Assembly: GCA_947625095.1 (NCBI GenBank)
Contig: CANQMX010000003.1
Location: 60,077-124,076, forward strand
DNA: 64,000 nt
Direction of reading: 5' to 3'
Origin: an uncultured Clostridia bacterium
GTDB taxonomy: Bacteria > Bacillota > Clostridia > Christensenellales > Borkfalkiaceae
The translations under genes were made by a program, and so were the position numbers. Below the pieces are notes generated by a model. The model worked only from the letters and a program-made list of their open reading frames with translations, made no database searches and was not told the DNA's origin. Positions 54,497-63,840 of the stretch are shown here, in pieces; within the stretch, counting starts at the first letter, position 1, and each line of letters opens with the position of its first letter.

Positions 54497-55383
54497 TGCA
54501 GGAAGAGGAAGCAAAAAAGCCGCTCACGCGCAGGGAGCGCCGCGCGGCAAAGAGGGCGGAAAGGAAGGCAAAGGCGCGAGCAAAGCGTGCCGCATGGAAT
54601 AAAACCGTGCGGCTTTTCCCTGCGAACAAAAAGGGGAAGCACATCATGCATTTCATGAATTTTCTGCGCATTTTGCTCGTTCCCCTGCATTTTCTCATCT
54701 ATCCTTACCGCATCCTCGGGCACAAAAAGGTCGGTCTCGGCGCATATATCTATTACGGAAACCACTACACCATTTGGGATATTTTCTACCCCGCGCGCAC
54801 CACATGGGAGGGCATCCACTTTCTCTCCAAGCAGTCGCTCTTGGAAGCGCCCATCCTCGGCAAGTGGGGGCAGCGCATCGGCGCGATCGGCGCGATGCGC
54901 GACGGTTCGGATATCCGCACCCTCATGGAGGCCATCAAGGTGCTCAAAAACGGGGAGAAGGTCTCTCTCTTCCCCGAGGGCACGCGCAATAAGAAGTCGG
55001 ACGAGGAATTTTTGCCCTTCCACGGCGGCGCGGCGCTCATGGCGATCAAGACGAAGACGCCCGTCATTCCCTTTGTCCTTTGCGAGCGCCCCCGGCCGTT
55101 TCATCTCACGCACGTCGTGTTCGCCGAGCCGATGGAACTCACCGAATATTACGATAGAAAACTCTCAGCGGAGGAGTACGCCGAGGCGGAGGAAAAACTG
55201 AAAAACCGCCTCTATGAAGTCCGCGCCGAGTTCCGCGCCTCGCGCCAAAAGGGCAAAAAGGGCAAAAAGGGCAAAAAAGCGGACAAAACCGCCGATAAAA
55301 AGGCAGAAACGGCCGCGGACACCGCGGACACAACTGACACAGTGGACACAACGGATAAAACGGATAAGACGGGGGAGAACTGA
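54496..55383 (+). CDS. 1-acyl-sn-glycerol-3-phosphate acyltransferase (PlsC family)
   Basis: Makes phosphatidic acid for phospholipids. The 295-residue protein has the catalytic His-x4-Asp (His90, Asp95), FPEGTR (159-164) and a membrane-facing segment (about 53-73). It carries a very basic N-terminal extension (RRERRAAKRAERKAKARAKR, 12-31) and a low-complexity tail of GKK repeats followed by Thr/Asp repeats. TGATG overlap with aroH-cmk. Confidence 0.9.
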   Translation: MQEEEAKKPLTRRERRAAKRAERKAKARAKRAAWNKTVRLFPANKKGKHIMHFMNFLRILLVPLHFLIYPYRILGHKKVGLGAYIYYGNHYTIWDIFYPARTTWEGIHFLSKQSLLEAPILGKWGQRIGAIGAMRDGSDIRTLMEAIKVLKNGEKVSLFPEGTRNKKSDEEFLPFHGGAALMAIKTKTPVIPFVLCERPRPFHLTHVVFAEPMELTEYYDRKLSAEEYAEAEEKLKNRLYEVRAEFRASRQKGKKGKKGKKADKTADKKAETAADTADTTDTVDTTDKTDKTGEN

Positions 55384-57735
55384 GTGCAAGTCATCGTAGC
55401 CAATAGCTGCGGTTTTTGCCGCGGCGTGCGCCATGCGGTGGATACCGCGCTCTCCGTTCCGCCCCAAAACACCTATGTGCTCGGCGAACTCATCCACAAC
55501 GAGGAGGTCGTCGGGCGCGTCGCATCGCGCGGCATCCCCACGGTCGCCTCTTTGGAGGAAGTCCCCGGGGGCGCCAATCTTCTCATCCGTTCGCACGGCG
55601 TGGGGAAGGAGATCTACGAAATCTGCGCCGCGCGGGGGATCCACATCATCGACTGCACCTGTTCCTTTGTCGCGCGCACCCAGCGCATCGTTGCCGCGGC
55701 ACACGCGGCGGGGAAGGTGGTCGCCATCGCGGGGCAAAAGAACCATCCCGAGGTGCAGGGTCTCGTCGGCTGGTGCGAAAAAGAGGCGCGCGTCATCGCC
55801 TCGGAGGACGACGATCTCTCCTTTTTTGCGGGAAAAAATGTCGTTCTCATCTCGCAGACGACCTTTTCGGAGCAAAGATTTTTGAAAATTGTCCAAAATC
55901 TTCAAAAAGTTGCCCCCAAAACAGTTGAGATTTTCAAGACAATTTGTTATACTACTATTTGTAGGCAAAGGGAAGCCGCGCGTCTGTCCGAACTGTGCGA
56001 TGCGGTCGTCGTCATCGGCGGGGCGAACAGCAGCAATACGGAAAAACTTTGCGAGATCGTGTCGTCCCGGCACAAGCGGGTCATCCGCGTGGTCAAAGCG
56101 AGCGATTTCAAGTTTGAAGAAGTCAAAAATTTTGAAAGGGTCGGCGTCATAGCGGGGGCAAGCACTCCCGATTGGCAGACTCAGGAGGTTCTCTGTAAGA
56201 TGGAAGAAAACAACGCGGAAGTACAGGCGACGGAAGTCGCCGAAGAGACGCAGGCTGCAGAAGCGGTTGCGGAAGAGGTTGTGGCGGAGGAGTCGGCGGC
56301 TCCCGCGCCCGAAGCCGTCGAACCCGTAGAGGAAGCGGCGGAAGAACCCGCATCCGAACCCGCCGCCGGGCAGGCTGAGGAAGGGGCGGAAGCGCCCGCA
56401 CCCGAGCCTGCCGCCGAACCCGTAGAGGAAAAGGCAGAAGCGCCCGCTTCCGAGCCGGTTCCCGCCAAGGAGCAGTCTCCCATGGAGAAGGCGCTTGCGG
56501 AAATGGACGGCAGTAAGAGATACAGAAAAAATCAGGCCATCAAGGTCACCATCGTCAGCGCAACGGACGAAGGGATCGTCGTCAGCGGATCGGAAAAGAC
56601 GGATATCGCCGTCGCGAAAGAGGATCTCGACTGCGAGAAGTTCGACCGCGCCGAATACGCCAAGCGCGTCGGCGAGGAGATCGAAGTCATCGTTGTGGAG
56701 ACGACTCCCAAGGTTCGCCTCTCCGAAAAGCAGATAAAGAAGCTCAAGGAAGAGGAAGCGCTCCTTTCCGAGATCGCGCAGGGCAAGGAATTTACCGTCA
56801 TCTGCACGGGCTTCAACAAGGGCGGCCTCACGGCGGAACTCGGCAGCTATCCCGTGTTCATTCCCGCAAGGGAGATTCGTTCGGGCTATGTGCGCGAACT
56901 CGATAAATACGTCGGCAAGAAACTGCGCCTCAAAGTGCAGAAGCCGGAAGATATCCGCAGGACGGGCAGAAAGGAGATCATCGCCTCTCAGCGCGCCATC
57001 ATCGAAGCCGAGCGTGCGGAAAAGGAAGCGCAGAAGGCTGCCAAAGAGGCGGCGTTCTTTGAATCCATCCACGTCGACGACATCGTCGAAGGCAGGGTGG
57101 AGCGCGTCACAAGTTTCGGCGCATTCGTCTCGGTAAACGGGTTCGATTGCCTCGCCCACATCTCCGACCTTTCGTGGACGGGCGTCAAGCAGGTCACCGA
57201 CGTCTTGGAGATCGGCAAGCGCTACGAATTCAAGGTATTGAAGGTCGACCTCGCTAATAAGAAGGTCTCCATCGGCTACAAGCAGTTGCAGCCCCAGCCT
57301 TGGGATCTCGCGGCAGAAAAGTACGCGGAGGGCGACGTCGTACACGGGAAAGTTGTCCGCATTGTTCCCTTCGGCGCGTTCGTCGAACTCGAAAAGGGCA
57401 TCGACGGCCTCGTGCACATCTCCCAGATCACGCACGAGTGGCTGGAAAATCCCACTTCCGTGCTCACCATCGGCGAAGAGGTCGATGCGCAGATCATGAA
57501 GTTCGATCCCGAAAACAGAAGGATCACGCTCTCCATCAAGGCGCTTCAACCCCGCCCCGAGTACGAGCCGCGTGAACCCCGCCGCGATCGGGAAGAGGGT
57601 GGCAAGCAGCGCCAGCGCAAGGGTCGCCGCGCCGCCGCAGAACCCGCGGAGGACGAGGAGTACAGGGAATGGCGCGACGGCGGTTACAGCGGCGCCTCCA
57701 TCTCCGAACTTCTCGGCAACGACGAGGATAAGTAA
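55384..57735 (+). CDS. Fusion of HMBDP reductase IspH and ribosomal protein S1
   Basis: A 783-residue fusion. Residues 1-275 are IspH (last step of the MEP isoprenoid pathway): iron-sulfur ligands Cys12, Cys93 and Cys188, His38, His71 and His121, Glu123. Residues 275-375 are an Ala/Glu/Pro linker. From about 380 come S1 RNA-binding repeats, the last two clearest (VEGRVERVTSFGAFVSV and VHGKVVRIVPFGAFVEL). IspH-S1 fusions are known in Clostridia. GTG start at 55384 directly after the plsC stop. Confidence 0.95.
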   Translation: MQVIVANSCGFCRGVRHAVDTALSVPPQNTYVLGELIHNEEVVGRVASRGIPTVASLEEVPGGANLLIRSHGVGKEIYEICAARGIHIIDCTCSFVARTQRIVAAAHAAGKVVAIAGQKNHPEVQGLVGWCEKEARVIASEDDDLSFFAGKNVVLISQTTFSEQRFLKIVQNLQKVAPKTVEIFKTICYTTICRQREAARLSELCDAVVVIGGANSSNTEKLCEIVSSRHKRVIRVVKASDFKFEEVKNFERVGVIAGASTPDWQTQEVLCKMEENNAEVQATEVAEETQAAEAVAEEVVAEESAAPAPEAVEPVEEAAEEPASEPAAGQAEEGAEAPAPEPAAEPVEEKAEAPASEPVPAKEQSPMEKALAEMDGSKRYRKNQAIKVTIVSATDEGIVVSGSEKTDIAVAKEDLDCEKFDRAEYAKRVGEEIEVIVVETTPKVRLSEKQIKKLKEEEALLSEIAQGKEFTVICTGFNKGGLTAELGSYPVFIPAREIRSGYVRELDKYVGKKLRLKVQKPEDIRRTGRKEIIASQRAIIEAERAEKEAQKAAKEAAFFESIHVDDIVEGRVERVTSFGAFVSVNGFDCLAHISDLSWTGVKQVTDVLEIGKRYEFKVLKVDLANKKVSIGYKQLQPQPWDLAAEKYAEGDVVHGKVVRIVPFGAFVELEKGIDGLVHISQITHEWLENPTSVLTIGEEVDAQIMKFDPENRRITLSIKALQPRPEYEPREPRRDREEGGKQRQRKGRRAAAEPAEDEEYREWRDGGYSGASISELLGNDEDK

Positions 57736-57766
57736 AAGATAGATAAAAGAATCGCATAGAACCATC

Positions 57767-57795
57767 AAAAAATCCGTTTCGCGACGGATTTTTTT
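57767..57795 (+). terminator. Intrinsic terminator of the cmk-plsC-ispH operon
   Basis: AAAAAATCCGT, loop TTCGCG, ACGGATTTTTTT; seven T residues end at 57795. Confidence 0.88.
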
Positions 57796-57866
57796 GTTTA
57801 TATTTATGTGAACGAAAAAACAGGCGCTCGGGGGAGCAAAACAGGGCGCAACACAAGGAGCAACGT

Positions 57867-59675
57867 ATGGAAAAACAGGGCAACATCAAAATTTCAAGCG
57901 AAAACATGATGCCGATTATCAAAAAATGGCTGTATTCGGAGAAGGACATCTTTCTCCGCGAGATCGTCGCAAACGCCGTCGACGCCATCACCAAGCACAA
58001 AAAGTTGGTGGGTCTCGGCGAGGCGACGGCGGAGGAAAACTACCGCGTCGACGTCCGCACCGATGAAAAGGCGGGTACGCTGACGGTGGAAGATAACGGC
58101 GTCGGCATGACGGAAGAGGAGGTGGAAAAGTACATCACCCAGATCGCCTTCTCGGGCGCGGCGGACTTTGTCGCCAAGTACGAAAAGGCGAACGGCGACG
58201 GCATCATCGGGCACTTCGGTCTCGGCTTCTATTCGGCGTACATGGTCTCGGCGGATATCGAGATCTTCACCAAATCCTACCGTGAAGAAGCCCCCGCCGT
58301 GCGCTGGGAATCGGATGGCAACAGCGCCTACACCATCGGCGACTGCGAAAAGCCCACCCGCGGCACAAAAATCGTCATGCACATCGCGCCCGAGGAAAAG
58401 GAGTTCTTAAAGGCGAGCACCATCCGCACCCTCCTCAACAAGTACTGCTCGTTCATGCCGTATCCCATCTATCTCAACGCCAAGGAGGGGGAGGAGAGCA
58501 AGCCCGTCAACACCACCGAGCCGCTCTACGAAAAGCAGCCCAAGGACTGCACGGAGGAGGAATACAAGACCTTCTACCGCGAGACGTTCTCGGATTTCAA
58601 CGAACCGCTCTTCTGGATCCACCTCAACATGGAATATCCCTTCCGCCTCAAAGGAATTCTCTACTTCCCCAAAGTCAAAAAGCAGGTGGAGCTCGAGCGC
58701 GGCCAAGTCAAACTGTACTGCAACCGCGTCTACATCGCCGACAACATCAAGGAGGTCATTCCCGAATTTCTGATGCTCCTGAACGGCGTCATCGACTGCC
58801 CCGATATCCCGCTCAACGTCTCCCGTTCCTTCCTGCAAAACGACAGCGAAGTGCAGAAGATCGCAAAGCACATCACCAAGAAGGTCGCCGATAAACTCCT
58901 CGCGCTCTACAAAAACGACAGGGAAAAGTACGAGGCGTGCTGGTCCGATCTTGCCACCTTCGTCAAGTTCGGCTGCATCAAGAACGACGATTTCTATCAA
59001 AAGATCAAGGATGTCATCATATACAAGAATTTGAGCGGCGAATACCGCCCCTTGACGGGCTATTTCGGCGAGGAGGTCTCCGAGGCGGACGCCAAGGAGG
59101 GGAAAGAGCCGCAGGCCGTCTACTACGTCTCGGATGAAAACACGCAGGCGCAGTACATCTCCATGTTCAAGGAGGCGGGGCTGGATGCAATCGTCTGCGA
59201 TACCTTCATCGATCCCCACTTCATCAGTTATATCGAGTACAAAAACCCCACCCGCGTGCGCTTTTTGCGCATCGATGCCGACGTCGCCGAAGCCCTCAAA
59301 TCGGGCGCGGATGAGGACAAGGAGATCGCCGATATCTTCGCAAAAACGCTGGGCGACAGGGCGAAGATCAAGACGGCGCAACTCAAAAATACCGCCGTTC
59401 CCGCCGTCGTCAACGTCTCGGAGTTCATGCGCAGGATGTCGGAGATGAACGAATTTTACAGAATGGGGGAGACGCCCGCCGAGGTGACCCTCGTCGTCAA
59501 CACGGCGTGCTCTGCGGTGGAAGCGCTGCGCGGCGCGGAGGAGGAGGCGCAAAAGACGGCGGCCGAGCAGATCTACTTTTCGGCGCTCATGAACTACCGC
59601 CGCCTCACGCCGGAGGAGCTCGAGCGCTTCACGGCGAACAACGCGGCGCTGCTTGAAAAATATTTACGCAAATGA
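57867..59675 (+). CDS. htpG: Hsp90-family chaperone HtpG
   Basis: ATP-dependent chaperone. The 602-residue protein shows the GHKL ATP motifs FLREIVANAVDAI (Asn and Glu), DNGVGM, and GHFGLGFYSAYMV, and the middle-domain NVSRSFLQND. Slightly shorter than the usual 620-650 residues. AAGGAG precedes the ATG; no clear promoter was found in the 70 bp upstream and no CIRCE element. Confidence 0.96.
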   Translation: MEKQGNIKISSENMMPIIKKWLYSEKDIFLREIVANAVDAITKHKKLVGLGEATAEENYRVDVRTDEKAGTLTVEDNGVGMTEEEVEKYITQIAFSGAADFVAKYEKANGDGIIGHFGLGFYSAYMVSADIEIFTKSYREEAPAVRWESDGNSAYTIGDCEKPTRGTKIVMHIAPEEKEFLKASTIRTLLNKYCSFMPYPIYLNAKEGEESKPVNTTEPLYEKQPKDCTEEEYKTFYRETFSDFNEPLFWIHLNMEYPFRLKGILYFPKVKKQVELERGQVKLYCNRVYIADNIKEVIPEFLMLLNGVIDCPDIPLNVSRSFLQNDSEVQKIAKHITKKVADKLLALYKNDREKYEACWSDLATFVKFGCIKNDDFYQKIKDVIIYKNLSGEYRPLTGYFGEEVSEADAKEGKEPQAVYYVSDENTQAQYISMFKEAGLDAIVCDTFIDPHFISYIEYKNPTRVRFLRIDADVAEALKSGADEDKEIADIFAKTLGDRAKIKTAQLKNTAVPAVVNVSEFMRRMSEMNEFYRMGETPAEVTLVVNTACSAVEALRGAEEEAQKTAAEQIYFSALMNYRRLTPEELERFTANNAALLEKYLRK

Positions 59676-59698
59676 GCGAAATATTTTCAAATTTGCTA

Positions 59699-59760
59699 TT
59701 GACAACGCGCCTTCGGGTTGATATAATATAAGACGATGTTAAAAATGTGAAAATTTCACA
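59699..59760 (+). promoter_or_regulatory. Cold-shock gene promoter and leader palindrome
   Basis: Perfect TTGACA (59699-59704), 17 bp, perfect TATAAT (59722-59727). The 55-nt leader contains TGTGAAA-A-TTTCACA (59746-59760), a 15-bp palindrome that could be an operator or a small RNA hairpin. Confidence 0.85.
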
Positions 59761-59788
59761 CTTTGTATGTCAGATAGGAGGTATTATT

Positions 59789-60001
59789 GTGAACGGAACA
59801 GTAAAGTGGTTCAATGACGGTAAAGGGTATGGCTTCATCTCCAACGACGAAGGCGGCGACGATGTATTCGTGCATTTCTCCGCGATCCAGACGGAAGGCT
59901 TCCGCACGTTGAAAGAGGGGCAAAAGGTGACGTTTGAAACAGAACCCGATCCCAAGGATAGCGGCAAGCTCCGCGCCGTCAACGTCGTGCCCCTTTCGTA
60001 A
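59789..60001 (+). CDS. Cold-shock protein, CspA family
   Basis: A 70-residue single-domain nucleic-acid chaperone with RNP1 GKGYGFIS and RNP2 DVFVHFSAI. The start is GTG at 59789 with TAGGAGG upstream; an earlier frame from 59747 would add 14 leader residues. Ends VNVVPLS. Expressed alone between its consensus promoter and the terminator at 60147. Confidence 0.96.
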   Translation: MNGTVKWFNDGKGYGFISNDEGGDDVFVHFSAIQTEGFRTLKEGQKVTFETEPDPKDSGKLRAVNVVPLS

Positions 60002-60030
60002 GACAGGGCAACATCAAAGTGTTCCTTATC

Positions 60031-60140
60031 GCAAGAGGAACAACAAATCACCCATTTGCAGGATAGAGAACAACAAATAATTTGTTTTACAAGATTTGGA
60101 ACAAGATAGTATCTGTTTTGCAAGATGGGGAAACAATCGA
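60031..60140 (+). repeat. Degenerate ~30-bp tandem repeats in the csp 3' untranslated region
   Basis: Four related units begin with GCAAGA/GCAGGAT/ACAAGAT/GCAAGAT at 60031, 60058, 60089 and 60120, spacing 27, 31 and 31 bp, each followed by a GGAACAA-like stretch. The region is A-rich, unlike the GC-rich surroundings, and lies between the csp stop and its terminator. No gene seen. Confidence 0.55.
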
Positions 60141-60146
60141 CCAAGC

Positions 60147-60172
60147 AAAAAACGCGCCTCGGCGCGTTTTTT
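60147..60172 (+). terminator. Intrinsic terminator of the csp transcript
   Basis: Perfect 12-bp stem AAAAAACGCGCC / GGCGCGTTTTTT around TC. Confidence 0.88.
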
Positions 60173-60189
60173 CTTTTCGCATTTCTATA

Positions 60190-60297
60190 GCGCCTGCCCC
60201 CTTTGAAGGGGGCAGGGAGCGCGGTTTGCCGCGCCGGGTGGGGGTTGTCCAAATGGAGGCCACCCCTTGCTGTCCCCTTGAGGGAAAAATGGCGTGT
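60190..60297. repeat. GC-rich intergenic repeat block
   Basis: No gene. Hairpin CTGCCCCCTTT-GAAGGGGGCAG (60191-60212) and CGCGG/CCGCG follow one another; then CCCTTGCTGTCCCCTTGAGGG (60264-60284), which recurs at 60613-60633 with its downstream AAA-TGGCG. Confidence 0.6.
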
Positions 60298-60356
60298 TCC
60301 TCATACCGAACGCCCCGCCGCGGCAAAGCCGCGGCGGGGCGTGAGCGTATCTTTCC
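60298..60356 (+). repeat. Interspersed hairpin element, type A (copy 3)
   Basis: TCCTCATACCGA (60298-60309), a perfect 15-bp inverted repeat around AAA (60310-60342), GAGCGTATCTTTCC (60343-60356). Confidence 0.75.
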
Positions 60357-60387
60357 GCGCAGGAGGGCGACAACGCCCTGCCCCCTG

Positions 60388-60471
60388 CGTCATACCGTCC
60401 CGCACGTCATACCGTCCACCCTAAATTGTCATGTCGACCGAAGGCGTAGCCGAAGTGGAGACATCTCTACC
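60388..60471 (+). repeat. Element left ends and a type C element
   Basis: GTCATACCGTCC occurs twice 17 bp apart (60391 and 60408 region), like unpaired type A left ends. Then TCATGTCGACC (60429-60439), a GC-rich middle and GGAGACATCTC (60457-60467): the left core GTC is complementary to the GAC that precedes ATC at the right end. Confidence 0.6.
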
Positions 60472-60498
60472 TTATCTTTTGCCCGTCCGTCCTTCGCG

Positions 60499-60573
60499 TT
60501 ATTCTGAGCCGCCGTCCGCGCCCAGCCCCCGCCTATGCGGGGGCTGGGCGCGGACGGCGAGTCGAAGAATCCC
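60499..60573 (+). repeat. Type B element carrying a perfect 22-bp palindrome
   Basis: TTATTCTGAGC, then arms 60511-60532 and 60537-60558 exactly complementary around CTAT, then GAGTCGAAGAATCCC. The end pair ATTCT...AGAAT is complementary. Confidence 0.75.
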
Positions 60574-60693
60574 CCGAACGCAGTCCGCCGCAGTGGGGGT
60601 GGAAGGCGCAATCCCTTGCTGTCCCCTTGAGGGGAAAGTGGCGCGCGTTCCTGCGCGCCGAAAGGGGTGTGCGCTTTCGCCAACACCCCCCTC
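60574..60693. repeat. Second copy of the CCCTTGCTGTCC repeat and short hairpins
   Basis: No gene. CCCTTGCTGTCCCCTTGAGG at 60613-60632 repeats 60264; GCGCGC-GTTCCT-GCGCGC follows. Confidence 0.5.
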
Positions 60694-60731
60694 AAAAAAA
60701 CGTAAGCCGCCCGTTTTGCGGGCGGCTTTTT
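60694..60731. terminator. Bidirectional terminator, mainly for spoVG
   Basis: AAGCCGCCCG and CGGGCGGCTT around TTTT. Leftward reading ends in seven T residues (60694-60700), rightward in five. Confidence 0.85.
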
Positions 60732-60741
60732 GCGGCATTAT

Positions 60742-61017
60742 TTATTCTTCCGCGGCGTTTTTGCGAAACTCTGCGTACTTTTCCAAAATCGCGTTTTGGA
60801 GCAATTCGCGTGTTTCGCTGTTCAACGGATGCGCTACGTCCTTAAAGGTCCCGTCCGATATCTTTCTGCTCGGCATTGCAATGAAATATGCCCCGTCTTT
60901 CTCGAAGATTTTAATGTCGTGCACGACAAAGCATCCGTCAATCGTGATAGACGCAACGGCGCGCAGTTTTCCTTCCGGATTGCGGACTTCCCGAATACGT
61001 ACATCTCCAATTTCCAT
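60742..61017 (-). CDS. spoVG: SpoVG family RNA/DNA-binding regulator
   Basis: A 91-residue SpoVG protein, which in Firmicutes binds nucleic acids and affects septation, sporulation and surface genes. It has DVRIREV, LRAVASITIDGCFVVHDIKI and FIAMPSRK, the family core. AAGGAGGGAGCGAC precedes the ATG (61015-61017). Divergent from murC. Presence fits a Gram-positive host but does not prove sporulation. Confidence 0.95.
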   Translation of the reverse strand: MEIGDVRIREVRNPEGKLRAVASITIDGCFVVHDIKIFEKDGAYFIAMPSRKISDGTFKDVAHPLNSETRELLQNAILEKYAEFRKNAAEE

Positions 61018-61051
61018 GTCGCTCCCTCCTTATGTATCTTTCTTGTTCACT

Positions 61052-61080
61052 ATATTATCACGTTCTTGTATAAATTTCAA
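61052..61080 (-). promoter_or_regulatory. spoVG promoter
   Basis: On the minus strand TTGAAA (61075-61080), 17 bp, TAATAT (61052-61057). The A/T-rich spacer 61081-61117 separates it from the divergent murC promoter. Confidence 0.7.
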
Positions 61081-61117
61081 TAAAATTCTAAAAATTTTAG
61101 TAAAAATTCTTAAAATT

Positions 61118-61147
61118 TTCACAAATTCCGTATTTTTTTCGTAATAT
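61118..61147 (+). promoter_or_regulatory. murC promoter abutting its ATG
   Basis: TTCACA (61118-61123), 18 bp, TAATAT (61142-61147). The ATG at 61153 is five bases after the -10 box, so the transcript is probably leaderless. Confidence 0.6.
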
Positions 61148-61152
61148 GAGGT

Positions 61153-62493
61153 ATGTTTTTCGATGAAATCGCCTTTTTCGGCGGCTTTTATTTTATCGGG
61201 ATAGGGGGCGTGAGCATGAGCGCCCTCGCCCGTCTCCTCCATGACTGCGGCGCAAAGGTGCGCGGAAGCGACGATGTCCAAAGCGAAACCACCCGCCGCC
61301 TTGCCGACTGCGGGATCCCCGTGCACATCGGCAGCAGCGAGAAGATCACGGAAGATACCGTCGTCTACACGGGCGCGATCGCGGAGGGGCATCCCCAGCT
61401 TCAAGCCGCGCGCAGGGCGGGGAAGCGCCTCATCGGCCGCGCCGAACTCCTCGGCATGGTCGCATCCTCCTTCCCGCACGTCATCTCCGTCGCGGGCTGC
61501 CACGGCAAGACGACAACAAGCAGTATGCTCGCCCATATCTTTTTGAACGGCGGGCGCAAGTTCACCTCGCACATCGGCGGGGAGGATCTCACCGTCGGCA
61601 ACTACATCTCCACGGGCGGCGACTACTTCATCACCGAGGCGTGCGAGTTCAAGCGCAGTTTTCTCTCCTTAAAGAGTGAGATCGCCGTCATTCTCAACTG
61701 CGACAGAGACCACACCGACTGCTACGCTTCGCAGGCGGAACTCAAAGAGGCGTACCGCGAATTTGCGGATAGGGCGGAGCGCGTCGTCGTCAATGCCGAT
61801 GACCCCGCGGCGCGCGCCATTCCGCACGCCATGTCCTTCGGGCTGTACGCGGGCGATGTCCGCGCCGAAAATTTCCGCGCGGTGGGGGAAAAGTACGCCT
61901 TCACCGTCACCGAGCGCGGGATACCCGTCGTGCGGGTGCGCCTCTCCGTCGTCGGCAGAGTGCACGTCTACAACGCCCTCGCGGCGTTCGGCGCGGCGCG
62001 GCTCTGCGGCTTTACGGCGGAGGAGATCGCCCGCGGGCTGGAAAATTTCAAGGGCGTCAAGCGCCGTTTCGAGTTCGTGGGCACGCTCTGCGGCGCGCCC
62101 GTCGTCTGCGACTACGCCCATCACCCGCGCGAGATCGCAGCAACGCTTGCTACCGCCCGCCGCCTCTCGGAGGGGAGCGTTCGCGTCGTCTTTCAGCCCC
62201 ACACCTACACCCGCACGCGCGACCTCATGCAGGACTTTGTGGAATCTCTCTCCGCCGCGGAAAATCCCATCATCTACAAGACCTACGCCGCGCGCGAACC
62301 CTTCGATCCCGCGGGGAGCGCCGTCGCCCTCGCGGGGCGCGTTGCGGGGGCGCGGTATGTGCAATCCCCGCAGCAACTCAAAAGGCGGCTCGCGGCTGAG
62401 ATAAAGGCGGGGGATATGGTGCTCGCCCTCGGCGCGGGCAGCATCTGCGATATCATGCGCTCGCTCTGCGCGGAGGAGGATGCGGGCGGATAA
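61153..62493 (+). CDS. murC: UDP-N-acetylmuramate-L-alanine ligase MurC
   Basis: First amino-acid addition to UDP-MurNAc. The 446-residue protein has FYFIGIGGVSMSALA (UDP site), SVAGCHGKTTTSSM (ATP site) and DYAHHPREI. The start must lie before FIGIGG, and ATG 61153 is the only in-frame candidate; no ribosome site precedes it. It stands apart from the dcw cluster, where MurD and MurE, which act after it, are encoded. Confidence 0.95.
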   Translation: MFFDEIAFFGGFYFIGIGGVSMSALARLLHDCGAKVRGSDDVQSETTRRLADCGIPVHIGSSEKITEDTVVYTGAIAEGHPQLQAARRAGKRLIGRAELLGMVASSFPHVISVAGCHGKTTTSSMLAHIFLNGGRKFTSHIGGEDLTVGNYISTGGDYFITEACEFKRSFLSLKSEIAVILNCDRDHTDCYASQAELKEAYREFADRAERVVVNADDPAARAIPHAMSFGLYAGDVRAENFRAVGEKYAFTVTERGIPVVRVRLSVVGRVHVYNALAAFGAARLCGFTAEEIARGLENFKGVKRRFEFVGTLCGAPVVCDYAHHPREIAATLATARRLSEGSVRVVFQPHTYTRTRDLMQDFVESLSAAENPIIYKTYAAREPFDPAGSAVALAGRVAGARYVQSPQQLKRRLAAEIKAGDMVLALGAGSICDIMRSLCAEEDAGG

Positions 62494-62568
62494 ACCCGCA
62501 TATTTTCGCATTTATACATTGCAGTGTGAACAATTCAAAAATTTTTTACAAATTTATGCGCCCGTTGC

Positions 62569-62597
62569 TTGACGGAATTTCGCGCGCGTACTATAAT
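62569..62597 (+). promoter_or_regulatory. ilvC promoter
   Basis: TTGACG (62569-62574), 17 bp, consensus TATAAT (62592-62597); GGAGG at 62616-62620. The short leader leaves no room for a T-box or leader peptide. Confidence 0.85.
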
Positions 62598-62613
62598 ATG
62601 GTAAAAAAGATAG

Positions 62614-63678
<1,065 letters not shown>

Positions 63679-63700
63679 TCGGCGCAGAGGTATCCCCCCG

Positions 63701-63754
63701 AAACAAACGGAGTATCACTTCTGAACCGAATAAACGAAATATCACTTCAAACCC
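63701..63754 (+). repeat. Two 27-bp direct repeats downstream of ilvC
   Basis: AAACAAACGGAGTATCACTT... and GAATAAACGAAATATCACTT... start at 63701 and 63728. Confidence 0.5.
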
Positions 63755-63767
63755 AAAATCATGCAAA

Positions 63768-63800
63768 GCGGCGGGAAACTTCCCGCCGCATTTCTTTTCT
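63768..63800 (+). terminator. Intrinsic terminator of ilvC
   Basis: GCGGCGGGAA (63768-63777) and TTCCCGCCGC (63780-63789) form a 10-bp stem, followed by ATTTCTTTTCT. Confidence 0.75.
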
Positions 63801-63840
63801 ACTATTGTTTAACGCGTGTTTACGCATCACCTCCTACTAT

